Shown piece by piece: positions 1-8,953 of a stretch of DNA of 64,000 bases (within the stretch, counting starts at the first letter, position 1; the number at the start of each line of letters is the position of its first letter). The stretch is from Prevotella sp. (GTDB lineage: Bacteria > Bacteroidota > Bacteroidia > Bacteroidales > Bacteroidaceae). A model generated the notes under the pieces. That model was not told the DNA's origin, did no database searches, and saw only the letters and a program-made list of their open reading frames with translations. The stretch covers positions 1 to 64,000 of the forward strand of contig JAGCDZ010000006.1 of assembly GCA_017650905.1 (NCBI GenBank), given 5' to 3'. The translations under genes were made by a program, and so were the position numbers.

Positions 1-1
1 G

Positions 2-796
2 TACGAGAGTTCTTTTGGCAAGGAGTACGGCAATCACGGTGGTGTATGGGAATGCCCAGACCTGTTTAAGATAGACAACAAGTGGGTGCTGATCTGTAAC
101 ATCAATCCTGGTGGTCCTTTTGGTGGAAGTGCTACCCAGTATTTTGTGGGCGACTTTGATGGCAAGAAGTTCACTTGTGAGTCGATGCCGAAGGTGACGA
201 AGTGGCTTGATTACGGTAAGGACCACTATGCTACGGTCTCTTTCTATAATGCCCCAGAGAACCGTCATGTGGTGCTGGCATGGATGTCGAACTGGCAGTA
301 TGCCAATCAGGTGCCTACCAAACAGTTTCGCTCGGGCAACTCCGTTCCTCGTGACTTGGGCCTATTCACCTGTGGGGAGGAGACTTACGTGAGTGTGGTG
401 CCTTCAAAGGAGATGTTGGCCGTTCGTGGTGCCAAGATCAAGAAACCGGCAGAAACCTGCGAAATCATCGTTGATGTGAAGAATCAGGCCGAAATCGTGC
501 TGTCGAATGCGAAAGGTGAGCAGGTAGTGATGACCTATGACGGTCAGAAGCAGACTTTCAGCATGGATCGCATGAAGAGCGGTGATGTCAGTTTCAGTGA
601 TGCCTTCCCATGTGTGACGGAGGCTCCTACCTATGGGCAGATCAAGCAACTGCGCCTCTTCATCGACCGCTGTTCTATCGAAGTCTTCGATACAGACGGC
701 AAGATGGCAATGACCAATCTCGTCTTCCCCTCTGAGCCTTATAATATAATAAAGGTAAAGGGTGGTAAAGCTACGATTTATGAGATTAATTATTAA
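2..796 (+). CDS. Glycoside hydrolase family 32 enzyme (fructanase/levanase type), 5' end outside window
   Basis: This is the C-terminal part of a GH32 enzyme, which splits beta-fructosides such as sucrose, inulin or levan. The frame is open from base 2, so the start and the N-terminal nucleophile motif lie to the left of the window. The codons at 47-58 read WECP: the glutamate of this EC(P) motif is the family's acid/base catalyst. About 264 residues are visible: the end of the five-bladed propeller, then the C-terminal beta-sandwich, with the run LFIDRCSIEVF near the end that is typical of GH32 (D and E in FIDRSSVEVF). A sugar permease and a fructokinase follow on the same strand, which fits a fructan or fructose-use locus. 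Whether it is endo- or exo-acting cannot be told without the N-terminus. Confidence 0.93.
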   Translation, partial: YESSFGKEYGNHGGVWECPDLFKIDNKWVLICNINPGGPFGGSATQYFVGDFDGKKFTCESMPKVTKWLDYGKDHYATVSFYNAPENRHVVLAWMSNWQYANQVPTKQFRSGNSVPRDLGLFTCGEETYVSVVPSKEMLAVRGAKIKKPAETCEIIVDVKNQAEIVLSNAKGEQVVMTYDGQKQTFSMDRMKSGDVSFSDAFPCVTEAPTYGQIKQLRLFIDRCSIEVFDTDGKMAMTNLVFPSEPYNIIKVKGGKATIYEINY

Positions 797-798
797 TA

Positions 799-890
799 GT
801 TTACAGTTTACAGTTGACGGTTTACAGATGATATGCAGGCAAGCCGTTCTAACGATAGAAGTAATCAACTGTAAACTGTAAACTGTAAAC
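799..890. repeat. Inverted arrays of a seven-base repeat (GTTTACA / TGTAAAC)
   Basis: Four heptamers (GTTTACA, GTTTACA, GTTGACG, GTTTACA) at 799-826 face three copies of TGTAAAC at 870-890. Bases 799-815 and 867-883 form a perfect 17-base inverted repeat with a 51-base loop. It lies just after the GH32 stop and before the permease start, so it could fold in the mRNA and affect expression between the two genes. No TAnnTTTG promoter is evident here. The same heptamer is found at 16937-16964. Confidence 0.85.
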
Positions 891-901
891 AAAAAAACAA
901 T

Positions 902-2053
902 ATGAAACAGACAAAACTAGCCCTCATCCCCGTGATGTTCTGCTTCTTCGCCATGGGTTTTGTTGACCTGGTGGGCATTGCATCCAACTATGTGAAGGAA
1001 GACCTCGCGCTGAATGATTCGACAGCCAACATCTTCCCGTCGCTCGTGTTCTTCTGGTTCCTGATCTTCAGTGTGCCGACAGGTATGCTGATGAACAAGA
1101 TCGGGCGCAAGAACACCGTTCTCCTCTCGTTGGTGGTGACCATCGTGTCGCTGCTGCTGCCGCTCTTTGGCGAGAATTTTGGCATTATGCTCTGCGCCTT
1201 TTCGTTGTTAGGTATTGGTAATGCCCTGATGCAGACCTCGCTCAACCCGTTGGTATCCACCGTGATGGGTGGTGGTAATCTCGCCTCTACACTCACCTTC
1301 GGACAGTTTATTAAGGCCATCGCCTCATTCTTGGCACCATACCTTGCCATGTGGGGTGCCACGCAGGTGATTCCCACATTCGGCTACGACTGGCGCGTGC
1401 TTTTTGCCATCTATTTCGTGGTAGGCATCCTCGCTGCCGCCTTGTTGTCTGTCACACCTATTGAGGAACAGAAGATAGAGGGCAAACCATCTACTTTCGC
1501 AGAGTGCCTGAAACTGTTGGGAACGCCTATCGTACTGCTGTCGTTCCTGGGCATTATGTGCCATGTAGGCATTGATGTGGGTACGAACACCACGGCCCCG
1601 AAGATCCTGATGGAGCGTCTGGGCATGACGCTTAATGACGCAGCCTTTGCCACGAGTCTCTACTTCATCTTCCGTACTATCGGTTGTCTGACTGGCTCGT
1701 TCTTCCTCCGTGTGATGAACAACCGTACCTTCTTTATCATCAGTGTTGTGATGATGGCGCTCTCGATGTGTGGCCTCTTCATTGGCACAGAGAAGTGGAT
1801 GCTCTATACGGCCATCGCCCTCGTAGGCTACGGCAACTCTAATATCTTCTCCATCTGTTTTGCCCAGGCCCTGACGGCTATGCCGCAGAAACAGAACGAG
1901 GTGAGCGGTCTGATGATCATGGGTCTCTTCGGTGGTACCATCTTCCCCTTGCTGATGGGCTTTATGAGCGATGCGATGGGACAGGCAGGAGCCGTTATCA
2001 TCATGGCCATCGGTGTGGTTTATCTGTTTACTTATATTAATAAGGTGAAGTAG
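902..2053 (+). CDS. MFS sugar permease (fucose/fructose permease-like)
   Basis: A 383-residue hydrophobic protein with about twelve membrane segments, of the major facilitator superfamily and nearest to the FHS sugar:H+ symporters. It starts MKQTKLALIPVMFCFFAMGF and carries the MFS loop signature after helix 2 (GMLMNKIGRKNTVLL, residues about 61-75). It would bring fructose or a related sugar across the inner membrane. It sits between a GH32 enzyme and a PfkB fructokinase with a 26-base gap to the latter, so the three form the usual Bacteroidales fructan module: cleave, import, phosphorylate. The substrate is inferred from context rather than from the protein itself. Confidence 0.9.
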   Translation: MKQTKLALIPVMFCFFAMGFVDLVGIASNYVKEDLALNDSTANIFPSLVFFWFLIFSVPTGMLMNKIGRKNTVLLSLVVTIVSLLLPLFGENFGIMLCAFSLLGIGNALMQTSLNPLVSTVMGGGNLASTLTFGQFIKAIASFLAPYLAMWGATQVIPTFGYDWRVLFAIYFVVGILAAALLSVTPIEEQKIEGKPSTFAECLKLLGTPIVLLSFLGIMCHVGIDVGTNTTAPKILMERLGMTLNDAAFATSLYFIFRTIGCLTGSFFLRVMNNRTFFIISVVMMALSMCGLFIGTEKWMLYTAIALVGYGNSNIFSICFAQALTAMPQKQNEVSGLMIMGLFGGTIFPLLMGFMSDAMGQAGAVIIMAIGVVYLFTYINKVK

Positions 2054-2079
2054 GACTTCGAAACAAAACAAGAAAGAAT

Positions 2080-2964
2080 ATGGAAAAGAAACGTTACATC
2101 GTCGGCCTCGGAGAGGCTTTGTGGGATGTACTTCCCGAAGGAAAGAAACTGGGCGGAGCCCCTGCAAACTTTGCTTATCACGCAGGCCAGTTTGGCTTGG
2201 ATACCATTGCCATCAGTGCCTTAGGTGAGGATGATCTGGCAGAAGAAACCATCGAGGCGCTGAAAGAGCACAATCTGAACTACCTGATGCCTCGGGTGCC
2301 TTATCCTACAGGCACGGTGCAGGTGACACTGGCCGAGGGTGGAATCCCTACGTATGAAATCAAGGAAGGTGTGGCTTGGGACAATATCCCTTATACCGAT
2401 GAAATGGCTGAAATTGCCAAGAATGCCCGTGCTGTCTGTTTTGGATCGCTGGCTCAGCGCAATGGTGTTTCTCGTGAGAACATTCGGAAGTTTCTGGCTG
2501 ATACGCCTGTCGATTGTCTGAAGATCTGTGACATCAATCTGCGTCAGCAGTTCTATTCGAAGGAAATCCTTGAGGATTCTTTCAAACTCTGTAACATTCT
2601 GAAGATTAATGATGAGGAACTGGTGGTGGTGAATCGTATGTTTGGCTATGATGGCTTAGACATGCGCCAGACTTGTGAGAAGATGGTTCAGGATTATGGT
2701 CTGAAGATGCTGGTGCTGACCTGTGGCACTAACGGTTCGTATGTCTTTACTGACGACGGCCTGACTTCGTTCCAGGATACACCGAAGGTTGAAGTGGCTG
2801 ATACAGTCGGGGCTGGTGATTCTTTCACAGGTAGTTTCTGTGCCTGCATCCTAAACGGGAAACCCGTACAGGTGGCTCACAAGACAGCAGTTGCCGTCAG
2901 TGCCTTTGTATGCACACAGAACGGTGCAATGCCGATTGTGCCTGAAACGGTGAAGGGAAATTAA
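2080..2964 (+). CDS. PfkB-family fructokinase
   Basis: A 294-residue ribokinase/PfkB-fold sugar kinase. The N-terminus has the sugar-binding GE(A)LWD and GGAPANFAYH motifs (residues about 10-30). The C-terminal DTVGAGDSFTG motif (about residues 243-253) holds the catalytic aspartate and the anion hole for ATP phosphates. It would phosphorylate fructose released by the GH32 enzyme and imported by the adjacent permease, feeding glycolysis. The gene closes the fructan operon, followed at once by a strong hairpin terminator shared with the convergent ruvB gene. Confidence 0.93.
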   Translation: MEKKRYIVGLGEALWDVLPEGKKLGGAPANFAYHAGQFGLDTIAISALGEDDLAEETIEALKEHNLNYLMPRVPYPTGTVQVTLAEGGIPTYEIKEGVAWDNIPYTDEMAEIAKNARAVCFGSLAQRNGVSRENIRKFLADTPVDCLKICDINLRQQFYSKEILEDSFKLCNILKINDEELVVVNRMFGYDGLDMRQTCEKMVQDYGLKMLVLTCGTNGSYVFTDDGLTSFQDTPKVEVADTVGAGDSFTGSFCACILNGKPVQVAHKTAVAVSAFVCTQNGAMPIVPETVKGN

Positions 2965-2995
2965 AAGCGCTTTGAAAAAGGCGCTTTTCTTTTTC
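2963..2995. terminator. Rho-independent terminator between fructokinase and ruvB
   Basis: AAAAGCGC (2963-2970) pairs with GCGCTTTT (2981-2988), loop TTTGAAAAAG, followed by CTTTTTC. The A-run before the stem makes it usable from both strands, as expected between convergent genes. Confidence 0.88.
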
Positions 2996-3011
2996 AGGCC
3001 AGACAACTTGG

Positions 3012-4049
3012 TCAGTCAAAGAGATTCGGCTCCATGATGTTGCCTCCGTAGGGATTACGGCCGAAGTGCTTGTAGGCCAGCTCGGTGACCATACGTCCGC
3101 GAGGTGTGCGCTTGATGAAACCTTCCATAATAAGGAAAGGCTCATAGACCTCTTCGACGGTGCCAGCATCCTCACCAATGGCTGTGGCGATGGTAGTGAT
3201 GCCCACAGGACCACCCTTGAACTTGTCGATGATGGTGAGCAGGATCTTGTTGTCAATCTCGTCGAGGCCATACTGGTCGATGTTCAGGGCCGTGAGGGCA
3301 ATCCTGGTAATCTTCGTATCTATCTTGCCGTTACCCTTCACTTGGGCGAAGTCACGGACACGACGCAAAAGGGCATTGGCGATACGGGGCGTGCCTCTCG
3401 AACGTCCTGCTATTTCCAGCGCAGCGTCTTCAGTAATGGGCACACCAAGGATACTGGCCGAACGCTCGATAATCTGTTGCAAGGTATCAGGATCGTAATA
3501 CTCCAGGTGCATATTGATGCCGAAACGGGCTCTTAAAGGTGCTGTCAGCAGACCGCTACGGGTGGTGGCACCAACAAGCGTAAACGGATTGAGGTCGATC
3601 TGGATGCTGCGGGCAGAGGGACCTTTATCGATCATGATGTCGATGCGATAGTCCTCCATTGCCGAATAGAGATATTCCTCAACAACGGGTGACAGACGGT
3701 GGATCTCATCGATAAACAACACATCGTTTTTCTCCAGCGAGGTTAGGATGCCAGCCAAATCGCCTGGTTTGTCAAGCACTGGGCCAGAGGTAATCTTAAA
3801 GCCTACCCCCAATTCATTAGCAATGATATTCGACAAGGTGGTCTTTCCCAGTCCGGGAGGGCCATGAAGGAGTGTGTGGTCAAGGGGCTCACCACGATAT
3901 TTGGCAGCCTCGACGAAGACCTCCAGATTCTCCACGACCTTCTTCTGGCCGCTGAAATCCTTAAAAGACAGCGGTCGTAGTGCATTCTCAAAGTCTTTCT
4001 CGCCTTGCGAATACCGTTCTTCACGTATGTCGAAATCCTCGTCTATCAT
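3012..4049 (-). CDS. ruvB: Holliday junction branch-migration ATPase RuvB
   Basis: A 345-residue AAA+ motor of the RuvAB complex, which drives Holliday junction migration during recombination repair. Visible motifs are Walker A GPPGLGKT (63-70), Walker B with DEIH (114-117), the sensor-1 stretch GATTRSGLL, then the arginine-finger region PLRARFG (about 171-177), and a C-terminal winged helix ending near residue 340. The length matches the family. The start is supported by a complete promoter 16 bases upstream. It is encoded alone and converges on the fructokinase. Confidence 0.97.
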   Translation of the reverse strand: MIDEDFDIREERYSQGEKDFENALRPLSFKDFSGQKKVVENLEVFVEAAKYRGEPLDHTLLHGPPGLGKTTLSNIIANELGVGFKITSGPVLDKPGDLAGILTSLEKNDVLFIDEIHRLSPVVEEYLYSAMEDYRIDIMIDKGPSARSIQIDLNPFTLVGATTRSGLLTAPLRARFGINMHLEYYDPDTLQQIIERSASILGVPITEDAALEIAGRSRGTPRIANALLRRVRDFAQVKGNGKIDTKITRIALTALNIDQYGLDEIDNKILLTIIDKFKGGPVGITTIATAIGEDAGTVEEVYEPFLIMEGFIKRTPRGRMVTELAYKHFGRNPYGGNIMEPNLFD

Positions 4050-4064
4050 CTTGAATCAACCTTG

Positions 4065-4096
4065 CAAAGGTACTGAGATTTCCCCAAACGGCCAAA
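4065..4096 (-). promoter_or_regulatory. Bacteroidetes-type promoter of ruvB
   Basis: On the minus strand, TTTG at 4096-4093 and TACCTTTG at 4072-4065 are 20 bases apart, the canonical -33/-7 spacing for this phylum. Confidence 0.8.
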
Positions 4097-4128
4097 CTTT
4101 TTGGGTGAAAAGTAGTCGGAGGCCCGTA

Positions 4129-5286
4129 TTATTCTATTTTCCTGCAAAGAAACAATTGATGCTGATGGCCTGCTATCGTGGTGGCGAAGAGGTAGAGATC
4201 ACCGCCGTCCTTTAATTTCAGACGCTTTCTGAGTTCGGCAACAGACATAGGGAAGTTGCGAACGGTGATGTTGGCTTTATCTATACCAGCGAGGGTAGCT
4301 TTCAGATCGCGCTTGTTCATCGAAGTTGTCTTTTCGATAATGAAACGACGGCCAGGGAAGTCGCTGATATCTCTGTCGGACACGAAGAGATGGCTGTTTT
4401 TGTCGAGCTGGGAAACCTTGAATCGCTGTTCTAACAGAGCGAAGCATCCTGCTTTCATAATAGAGGCATTGGGCTCAAAAAGGAAGGAAGATGGCTGATG
4501 GATGATGGCAGATGTTTCGTGAGGGGGGACGCTCGCTTCGAATATCTGGTCGTTGTTCACACAAACGAGTCTGAGGGGCTTTTCTTCTTTTGAAAGGATA
4601 AGCAGTAGTTCCTTGCACTCGTTATCCACAGAAACGATGTGCGCCTCATTAACGTGGGCCAAATCCTCTACGGCCTTCCGCCAGTCGAGCATAGGGGAGA
4701 GTTTCAGCATCACGCGGTCAGCCTTTTGAAGCAGCTCGTCGTGCAGTTCGAGGACATTGGGTGTGCAGTCGGCAATGCCATAGGTACGTGCCCCATGATC
4801 GTCCCTTCGTGCGGGGTCGAGGAAGATGAGGTCTGCGTGGTCGAGCTGATGTAGATAGTCGACACCATCGGCACATACCACCTCGATATGGTTGAGGCCT
4901 AAAAGCTTGTAATTCTCCGATGAAATGGCACATAGTGTCGCTTGTTGCTCTACATGAACAGCATGTTGGAAGCCTTGCGACATAAAGGCCATATCCACGC
5001 CAAAACCAGCCGTTAGGTCTACGATAAGTGCCCCTTTTCCGGCAATAAGTGCCTTGTATCGCGCTGTCTGTTCACTTGAACACTGCTCCATCGAGAGGTG
5101 TGGAGGGTAGGTAATACCATCGATAGCAGCCCACGAAGGAAGCTTGGTCTTCGCCTTCTGACGTCCTGCAATCTGGTCTAAGGCAAAGGTCAGATCGACC
5201 TCAGGGTTTTTCGTTCCCTGAAGGGCCAGCTGACGCACATCAGCCTTAGCATGCTCGCGGATAAAATCAACGGTAGCCTGATTCAT
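4129..5286 (-). CDS. Class I SAM-dependent methyltransferase with C-terminal THUMP-like domain
   Basis: A 385-residue protein found across Bacteroidetes. The Rossmann core starts at VDLTAGFGVDMAFM (SAM-binding motif I), followed by an acidic motif (HVEQQ) and a DPARR motif where RNA/DNA methyltransferases usually have (D/N)PPY. The C-terminal part (RRFIIEKTTSMNKRDLK onwards, ending FLCRKIE) matches the THUMP-like domain fused to these enzymes. The substrate is probably a nucleic acid, but this is family inference. The ATG at 5286 is chosen because it follows the TATCTTTG promoter by only eight bases; an upstream ATG reads through repeat sequence. Confidence 0.85.
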   Translation of the reverse strand: MNQATVDFIREHAKADVRQLALQGTKNPEVDLTFALDQIAGRQKAKTKLPSWAAIDGITYPPHLSMEQCSSEQTARYKALIAGKGALIVDLTAGFGVDMAFMSQGFQHAVHVEQQATLCAISSENYKLLGLNHIEVVCADGVDYLHQLDHADLIFLDPARRDDHGARTYGIADCTPNVLELHDELLQKADRVMLKLSPMLDWRKAVEDLAHVNEAHIVSVDNECKELLLILSKEEKPLRLVCVNNDQIFEASVPPHETSAIIHQPSSFLFEPNASIMKAGCFALLEQRFKVSQLDKNSHLFVSDRDISDFPGRRFIIEKTTSMNKRDLKATLAGIDKANITVRNFPMSVAELRKRLKLKDGGDLYLFATTIAGHQHQLFLCRKIE

Positions 5287-5294
5287 TTCGAGTG

Positions 5295-5302
5295 CAAAGA
5301 TA
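5295..5302 (-). promoter_or_regulatory. -7 element TATCTTTG of the THUMP-like methyltransferase gene
   Basis: TATCTTTG lies on the minus strand at 5302-5295, eight bases before the start codon, so the mRNA is almost leaderless. No TTTG -33 element is visible; the upstream bases are the AT-rich heptamer array at 5309-5343. Confidence 0.65.
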
Positions 5303-5308
5303 CATAAT

Positions 5309-5343
5309 AATTCATAATTTATAATGTATAATGCATAATTTAT
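5309..5343. repeat. Five tandem AT-rich heptamers
   Basis: AATTCAT, AATTTAT, AATGTAT, AATGCAT, AATTTAT follow one another at 5309-5343 with an exact period of seven. The array lies between two divergent promoters. Confidence 0.85.
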
Positions 5344-5359
5344 GCATGCGGCAGCAAAT

Positions 5360-5405
5360 TTTTCACTTTTCACTTTTCACTTTTCAGTTCTTTTTTGTAC
5401 CTTTG
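5360..5405 (+). promoter_or_regulatory. TTTTCAC heptamer array joined to a TACCTTTG promoter
   Basis: Three copies of TTTTCAC and one TTTTCAG (5360-5387) run directly into TTCTTTTTTGTACCTTTG, whose -7 element is 5398-5405. No TTTG stands at -33; the heptamers occupy that place. The dus promoter at 15081-15119 (minus strand) has the same layout, including the linker. Confidence 0.75.
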
Positions 5406-5429
5406 CAACCACAACCATTACAAATCATT

Positions 5430-6758
5430 ATGAGAAAGAAATTTTTGACTTTGGCCCTGCTGGCACTTGGCACTTTTGCTACCAGTAATGCCGGTGGTCT
5501 GATGACCAACACAAACTATCACATCGCCTTCGACCGTATGATGGCACGAGGCGCAACATTTGACATCGATGCAGCTTATAGCAACCCAGCCGGACTAGCT
5601 TGGGGACATGAAGGCTTCCAGCTCTCGCTCAACTTCCAAAAGCCTTGGCAGAATCGTGATATTACCTTCAACGAGACGAAGTATGAAGGTAAAGCCTCTG
5701 CTCCCATTGTACCAGCGCTCTTCGCATCTTATAAGCAGGACCGCTGGGCTCTCTCTACCATGATTGGTATCGTGGGTAGTGGTGGTTTTGTGGAATACAA
5801 ACAAGGTGTTCCCATGTTCAACGTGCTGCTCTCGAGCATGCTCGCCAGCAATGGTATCACCCCCAACCAATACACCCTCGACTCCGAGATGAAAGGCAAA
5901 CAGTATATCTATGGTGGACAGATAAACTTTACTTATAAACTGATTGACTGCCTCTCAGCTGCTGTCGGCATCCGTGCCAACTATTACGATGGCTATTATC
6001 GTGGCCACGTGAAAGCCACTGATCATCCTCAGCTGGGTGAGGTTGCCAAACTTCTGCTCGATGTCGATCAGAAAGGATGGGGCTTCACACCGTTGGTAAG
6101 TGTTAACTACCACCAGGGACCTCTCACACTCACGGCCCGCTATGAGTTCCGCACAAAGGTCAATCCCGAGAACGACACCAATATTCTGGATGCAGGCTTA
6201 GGCAGTGCTACCGTTGCTGCACTGATGGCTGCTGATCCTCAAGGTGCACAGGCAAAGCTGGCTGGTTTACAGCAACAGCTCGGAGCCTATACGGCCCCTT
6301 ATCAAGATGGTGTCCATACCCGTTACGACATGCCTGCACTGCTCTCTGTGGCAGCTGGCTACGAGTTTACCCCGAAATTGCGCGCTACATTGGAGTATCA
6401 TTTCTTCGACGACAAGAATGCCAAAATGGCCAACAACCGTCAGGATGAACTTACCCACGGCACCCATGAAATTGTGGCAGGTGTTGAATACGATATCAAT
6501 GACAAGTTCACAATCAGCTGTGGCGGACAACGTACAGACTATGGACTCTCCGACGGCTATCAGCAAAACACCTCATTCGCCTGCGACAGCTACTCTGTAG
6601 GCTTTGGTGGCGCATGGAACGTCACTGAGAAAGTTCGCCTCAATGCTGGTTTCTTCACCAGCCTTTACAGCGACTACGACAAGCAGGCCGCATATGGTAC
6701 TGAAACCTATAGCCGCACCAACTATGTGGTTGGCTTGGGTGTCGACTACAAATTCTGA
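5430..6758 (+). CDS. OmpP1/FadL/TodX-family outer membrane transport protein
   Basis: A 442-residue outer membrane beta-barrel of the FadL type, which lets hydrophobic compounds such as long-chain fatty acids through the outer membrane. It starts MRKKFLTLALLALGTFATSNAGG, a signal peptide. The mature N-terminus (GGLMTNTNYHIAFDRMMARG, then DAAYSNPAGLAW) has the conserved N-terminal hatch and NPAG motif of the family. Amphipathic strands fill the rest, and the protein ends VGLGVDYKF with the terminal aromatic expected of barrel proteins. The ATG at 5430 lies 25 bases after the promoter; upstream in-frame codons belong to the promoter repeats. Confidence 0.9.
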   Translation: MRKKFLTLALLALGTFATSNAGGLMTNTNYHIAFDRMMARGATFDIDAAYSNPAGLAWGHEGFQLSLNFQKPWQNRDITFNETKYEGKASAPIVPALFASYKQDRWALSTMIGIVGSGGFVEYKQGVPMFNVLLSSMLASNGITPNQYTLDSEMKGKQYIYGGQINFTYKLIDCLSAAVGIRANYYDGYYRGHVKATDHPQLGEVAKLLLDVDQKGWGFTPLVSVNYHQGPLTLTARYEFRTKVNPENDTNILDAGLGSATVAALMAADPQGAQAKLAGLQQQLGAYTAPYQDGVHTRYDMPALLSVAAGYEFTPKLRATLEYHFFDDKNAKMANNRQDELTHGTHEIVAGVEYDINDKFTISCGGQRTDYGLSDGYQQNTSFACDSYSVGFGGAWNVTEKVRLNAGFFTSLYSDYDKQAAYGTETYSRTNYVVGLGVDYKF

Positions 6759-6764
6759 TGATTT

Positions 6765-8936
6765 TTAGGGCTGGGCTTCAAGCATCAGTTCTATTTCCTG
6801 ATACGTCACTTCGGGCGGGCAGAGACTCTTAATCGTAGTCTTCGTCTCGCCCTTTCCTATGGTCTGAATCACCCTGAGAATGGCGTCCTGATGTTCCTGT
6901 GGCACCAGTTCTGAAAGAGTGATTGCACCCATAGGGATGAAACGGGCCAGATGGTTGATGATTGTGGTAACGGTGAGATTGCGGATTTTCGCGATTTCAT
7001 CGGGTTTCAGACCCTCTTTATAAAGCCGGAAGGTGATGTTCCACGTCTTTTCCTTCGGCTCCTTTTTGGGCTTTTCTTTCTTTGCCCGCTGCTTTCTTGG
7101 TTTCTTGATCTGTTGCTCGTCGATGGCATCCAATAGGGAGTATTGTTTTTCGTGTAGATAAATAGGGATGGAGAATCCCTGTTCAGCAATCTTTGAGAGC
7201 AGGAAACGACGTGAGAGGACAGCCTGACGTACATCAGCCAACGCATCGGGGAAACGGCTCATGGCCTGTTTATTGTTGCTCTTGATCTGTATGGCCAAGT
7301 CAATGGATTGGGCAAAAACCTCTTGAATCGACGACTCAAACCACTCCGCACTGCGCTTCACACGCTCCTGGAAATCCTCTGAATGCAATGCCTCCACCGT
7401 TGACTGACGAATTTTCTGTAGCCATTTCTCAGATACGGACATTGTCTGGGCGCTGAAATTGGAAAACACACGTTTATGAAGCTCAGTGATATCCGTAAAG
7501 CTGTGATAGAAGAATTCCGTCATCAGGTGTAGCAGATGTTCTTCTTTATAGAAGATGTCGTGGAAGTCGAACAGCTCCAAGAGCAGGAAGCGGTAGTATT
7601 CTTCTTTGAGCTGAGGCAGTTGTGAGATGCTCCTTTGGGCTTCCTCTTCCTGATGGCCGATATAGTCCTCAACCCGTTTGTCGGCAATGATGGCACGCGC
7701 CTCGATGGGGGCGGAGAGCACCATACCTTCGAGTGTCTTGCATCGGCTCAGCGCCACATACACCTGACCAGGTGCAAATGAGAGGTTGGCATCGATAATG
7801 GCACGCTCAAACGTCAGACCTTGGCTTTTATGGATGGTAATGGCCCACGCTAAACGCAGAGGCAATTGTCGGAACGTGCCCTGAATTTTCGTCTCAATCA
7901 CGCGTGTCTCAGGGTTCAGCTGATATTGGGCGTTCTCCCATTCCAAGGGTTCGACTTCAATGCCCTCCGTATCACCAGCACAGAGCACACAGACGCGACT
8001 CTCGCTGATTTCCACAACCTCGCCGATGCGACCATTATAATAGCGGTGTTCGCCTGTTGGGTCGTTCTTTACAAACATCACCTGCGCGCCCTCTTTCAAG
8101 GTCAGTACCTCGCTCGTCGGATAGGCGTATTCAGGGAAATTGCCTTCAATATTAGCCTGAAAAGTATAGCTGTGACCTGGGAGTTTTTTTAACTCGTTGT
8201 CGTTGTAATTGTCGGCCAGATAGTTATGGGTGGTCAGACGGATGTAGCCCTCACCTTGTTTGGGGATAAACGCAGGCTGGCATTGTTGGTTCAGAACGGC
8301 AATGTCGTTGGTTGTTGGATGCGCCTCGCGAATGTGATTCAGCACATCGAGGAAGGTGGCGTCTTCCTGACGAAACACCTGACTCAACAAAATGGTGACA
8401 TATTCAATTTGTTGCAAGGCCTTCGAGCCGAAGAAATAGGGTGTGTCGTAGTAGGGTTTCAGAAGTGCCTCATCCTCTGGTGTAACTACAGGCGTCAGTT
8501 GCTGTAAGTCGCCAATCATCAGCAGCTGGACGCCTCCGAAGGGTTTATAGCGGTCGCGATACCTGCGCAATACGGAGTCGATGGCGTCGAGCAGGTCGCT
8601 GCGCACCATCGAGATCTCGTCGATGATCAGCAGGTCGAGCGAGGCAATGATGCGTCGTTTCTCCTTGCCGAAATCAAACTTGCTCTGAATGCGCGCATTG
8701 GGTACATAGGGTGTAAAGGGCAGTTGGAAAAAGGAGTGGATGGTCATACCGCCAGCATTGATGGCAGCAACACCTGTCGGAGCCACTACAATCGAGCGTT
8801 TTTTACTTTGTTCTACGACGGTTTTCAGAAAGGTGGTCTTTCCTGTGCCGGCTTTGCCGGTCAGAAAGATACTTCGTCCCGTGTGTTCCACGAAATCCCA
8901 CGCAATGCGCAGTTCATCATTTGTCTTTGTTTCCAT
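6765..8936 (-). CDS. PIF1/RecD-like DNA helicase with C-terminal HTH
   Basis: A 723-residue superfamily 1 helicase. Walker A GKAGTGKT lies at 27-34, a Walker B DEIS follows (LLIIDEISMV), and later motifs include a Q-x-F-R block (LSQVFRQ) and the motif V-VI region AITIHKSQGLTFERAI and YVALSRCKTLEG. A basic KPRKQRAKKEKPKKEPKE linker precedes a C-terminal helix-turn-helix of the type found at the end of RecQ and PIF1-like proteins. It probably unwinds DNA or DNA-RNA structures. The ATG at 8936 (METKTNDELR) begins the conserved part; more upstream starts would overlap pgeF. It follows pgeF by 17 bases, so the two are likely co-transcribed. Confidence 0.9.
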   Translation of the reverse strand: METKTNDELRIAWDFVEHTGRSIFLTGKAGTGKTTFLKTVVEQSKKRSIVVAPTGVAAINAGGMTIHSFFQLPFTPYVPNARIQSKFDFGKEKRRIIASLDLLIIDEISMVRSDLLDAIDSVLRRYRDRYKPFGGVQLLMIGDLQQLTPVVTPEDEALLKPYYDTPYFFGSKALQQIEYVTILLSQVFRQEDATFLDVLNHIREAHPTTNDIAVLNQQCQPAFIPKQGEGYIRLTTHNYLADNYNDNELKKLPGHSYTFQANIEGNFPEYAYPTSEVLTLKEGAQVMFVKNDPTGEHRYYNGRIGEVVEISESRVCVLCAGDTEGIEVEPLEWENAQYQLNPETRVIETKIQGTFRQLPLRLAWAITIHKSQGLTFERAIIDANLSFAPGQVYVALSRCKTLEGMVLSAPIEARAIIADKRVEDYIGHQEEEAQRSISQLPQLKEEYYRFLLLELFDFHDIFYKEEHLLHLMTEFFYHSFTDITELHKRVFSNFSAQTMSVSEKWLQKIRQSTVEALHSEDFQERVKRSAEWFESSIQEVFAQSIDLAIQIKSNNKQAMSRFPDALADVRQAVLSRRFLLSKIAEQGFSIPIYLHEKQYSLLDAIDEQQIKKPRKQRAKKEKPKKEPKEKTWNITFRLYKEGLKPDEIAKIRNLTVTTIINHLARFIPMGAITLSELVPQEHQDAILRVIQTIGKGETKTTIKSLCPPEVTYQEIELMLEAQP

Positions 8937-8953
8937 AGTTTTTGAATTTAAAT

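Noticed and set aside
799-890. CRISPR array
   Set aside because: Repeats are only seven bases without spacers; there are no cas genes in the window.
1325-2167. 280-codon open frame on the minus strand over the permease
   Set aside because: It is an antisense shadow of a GC-rich real gene, with low-complexity His/Glu-rich translation.
5331-5429. N-terminal extension of the FadL-type gene from an ATG in the repeat
   Set aside because: These codons read through the heptamers and the TACCTTTG promoter (FSLFTFQFFFVPLQ); the signal peptide begins at 5430.
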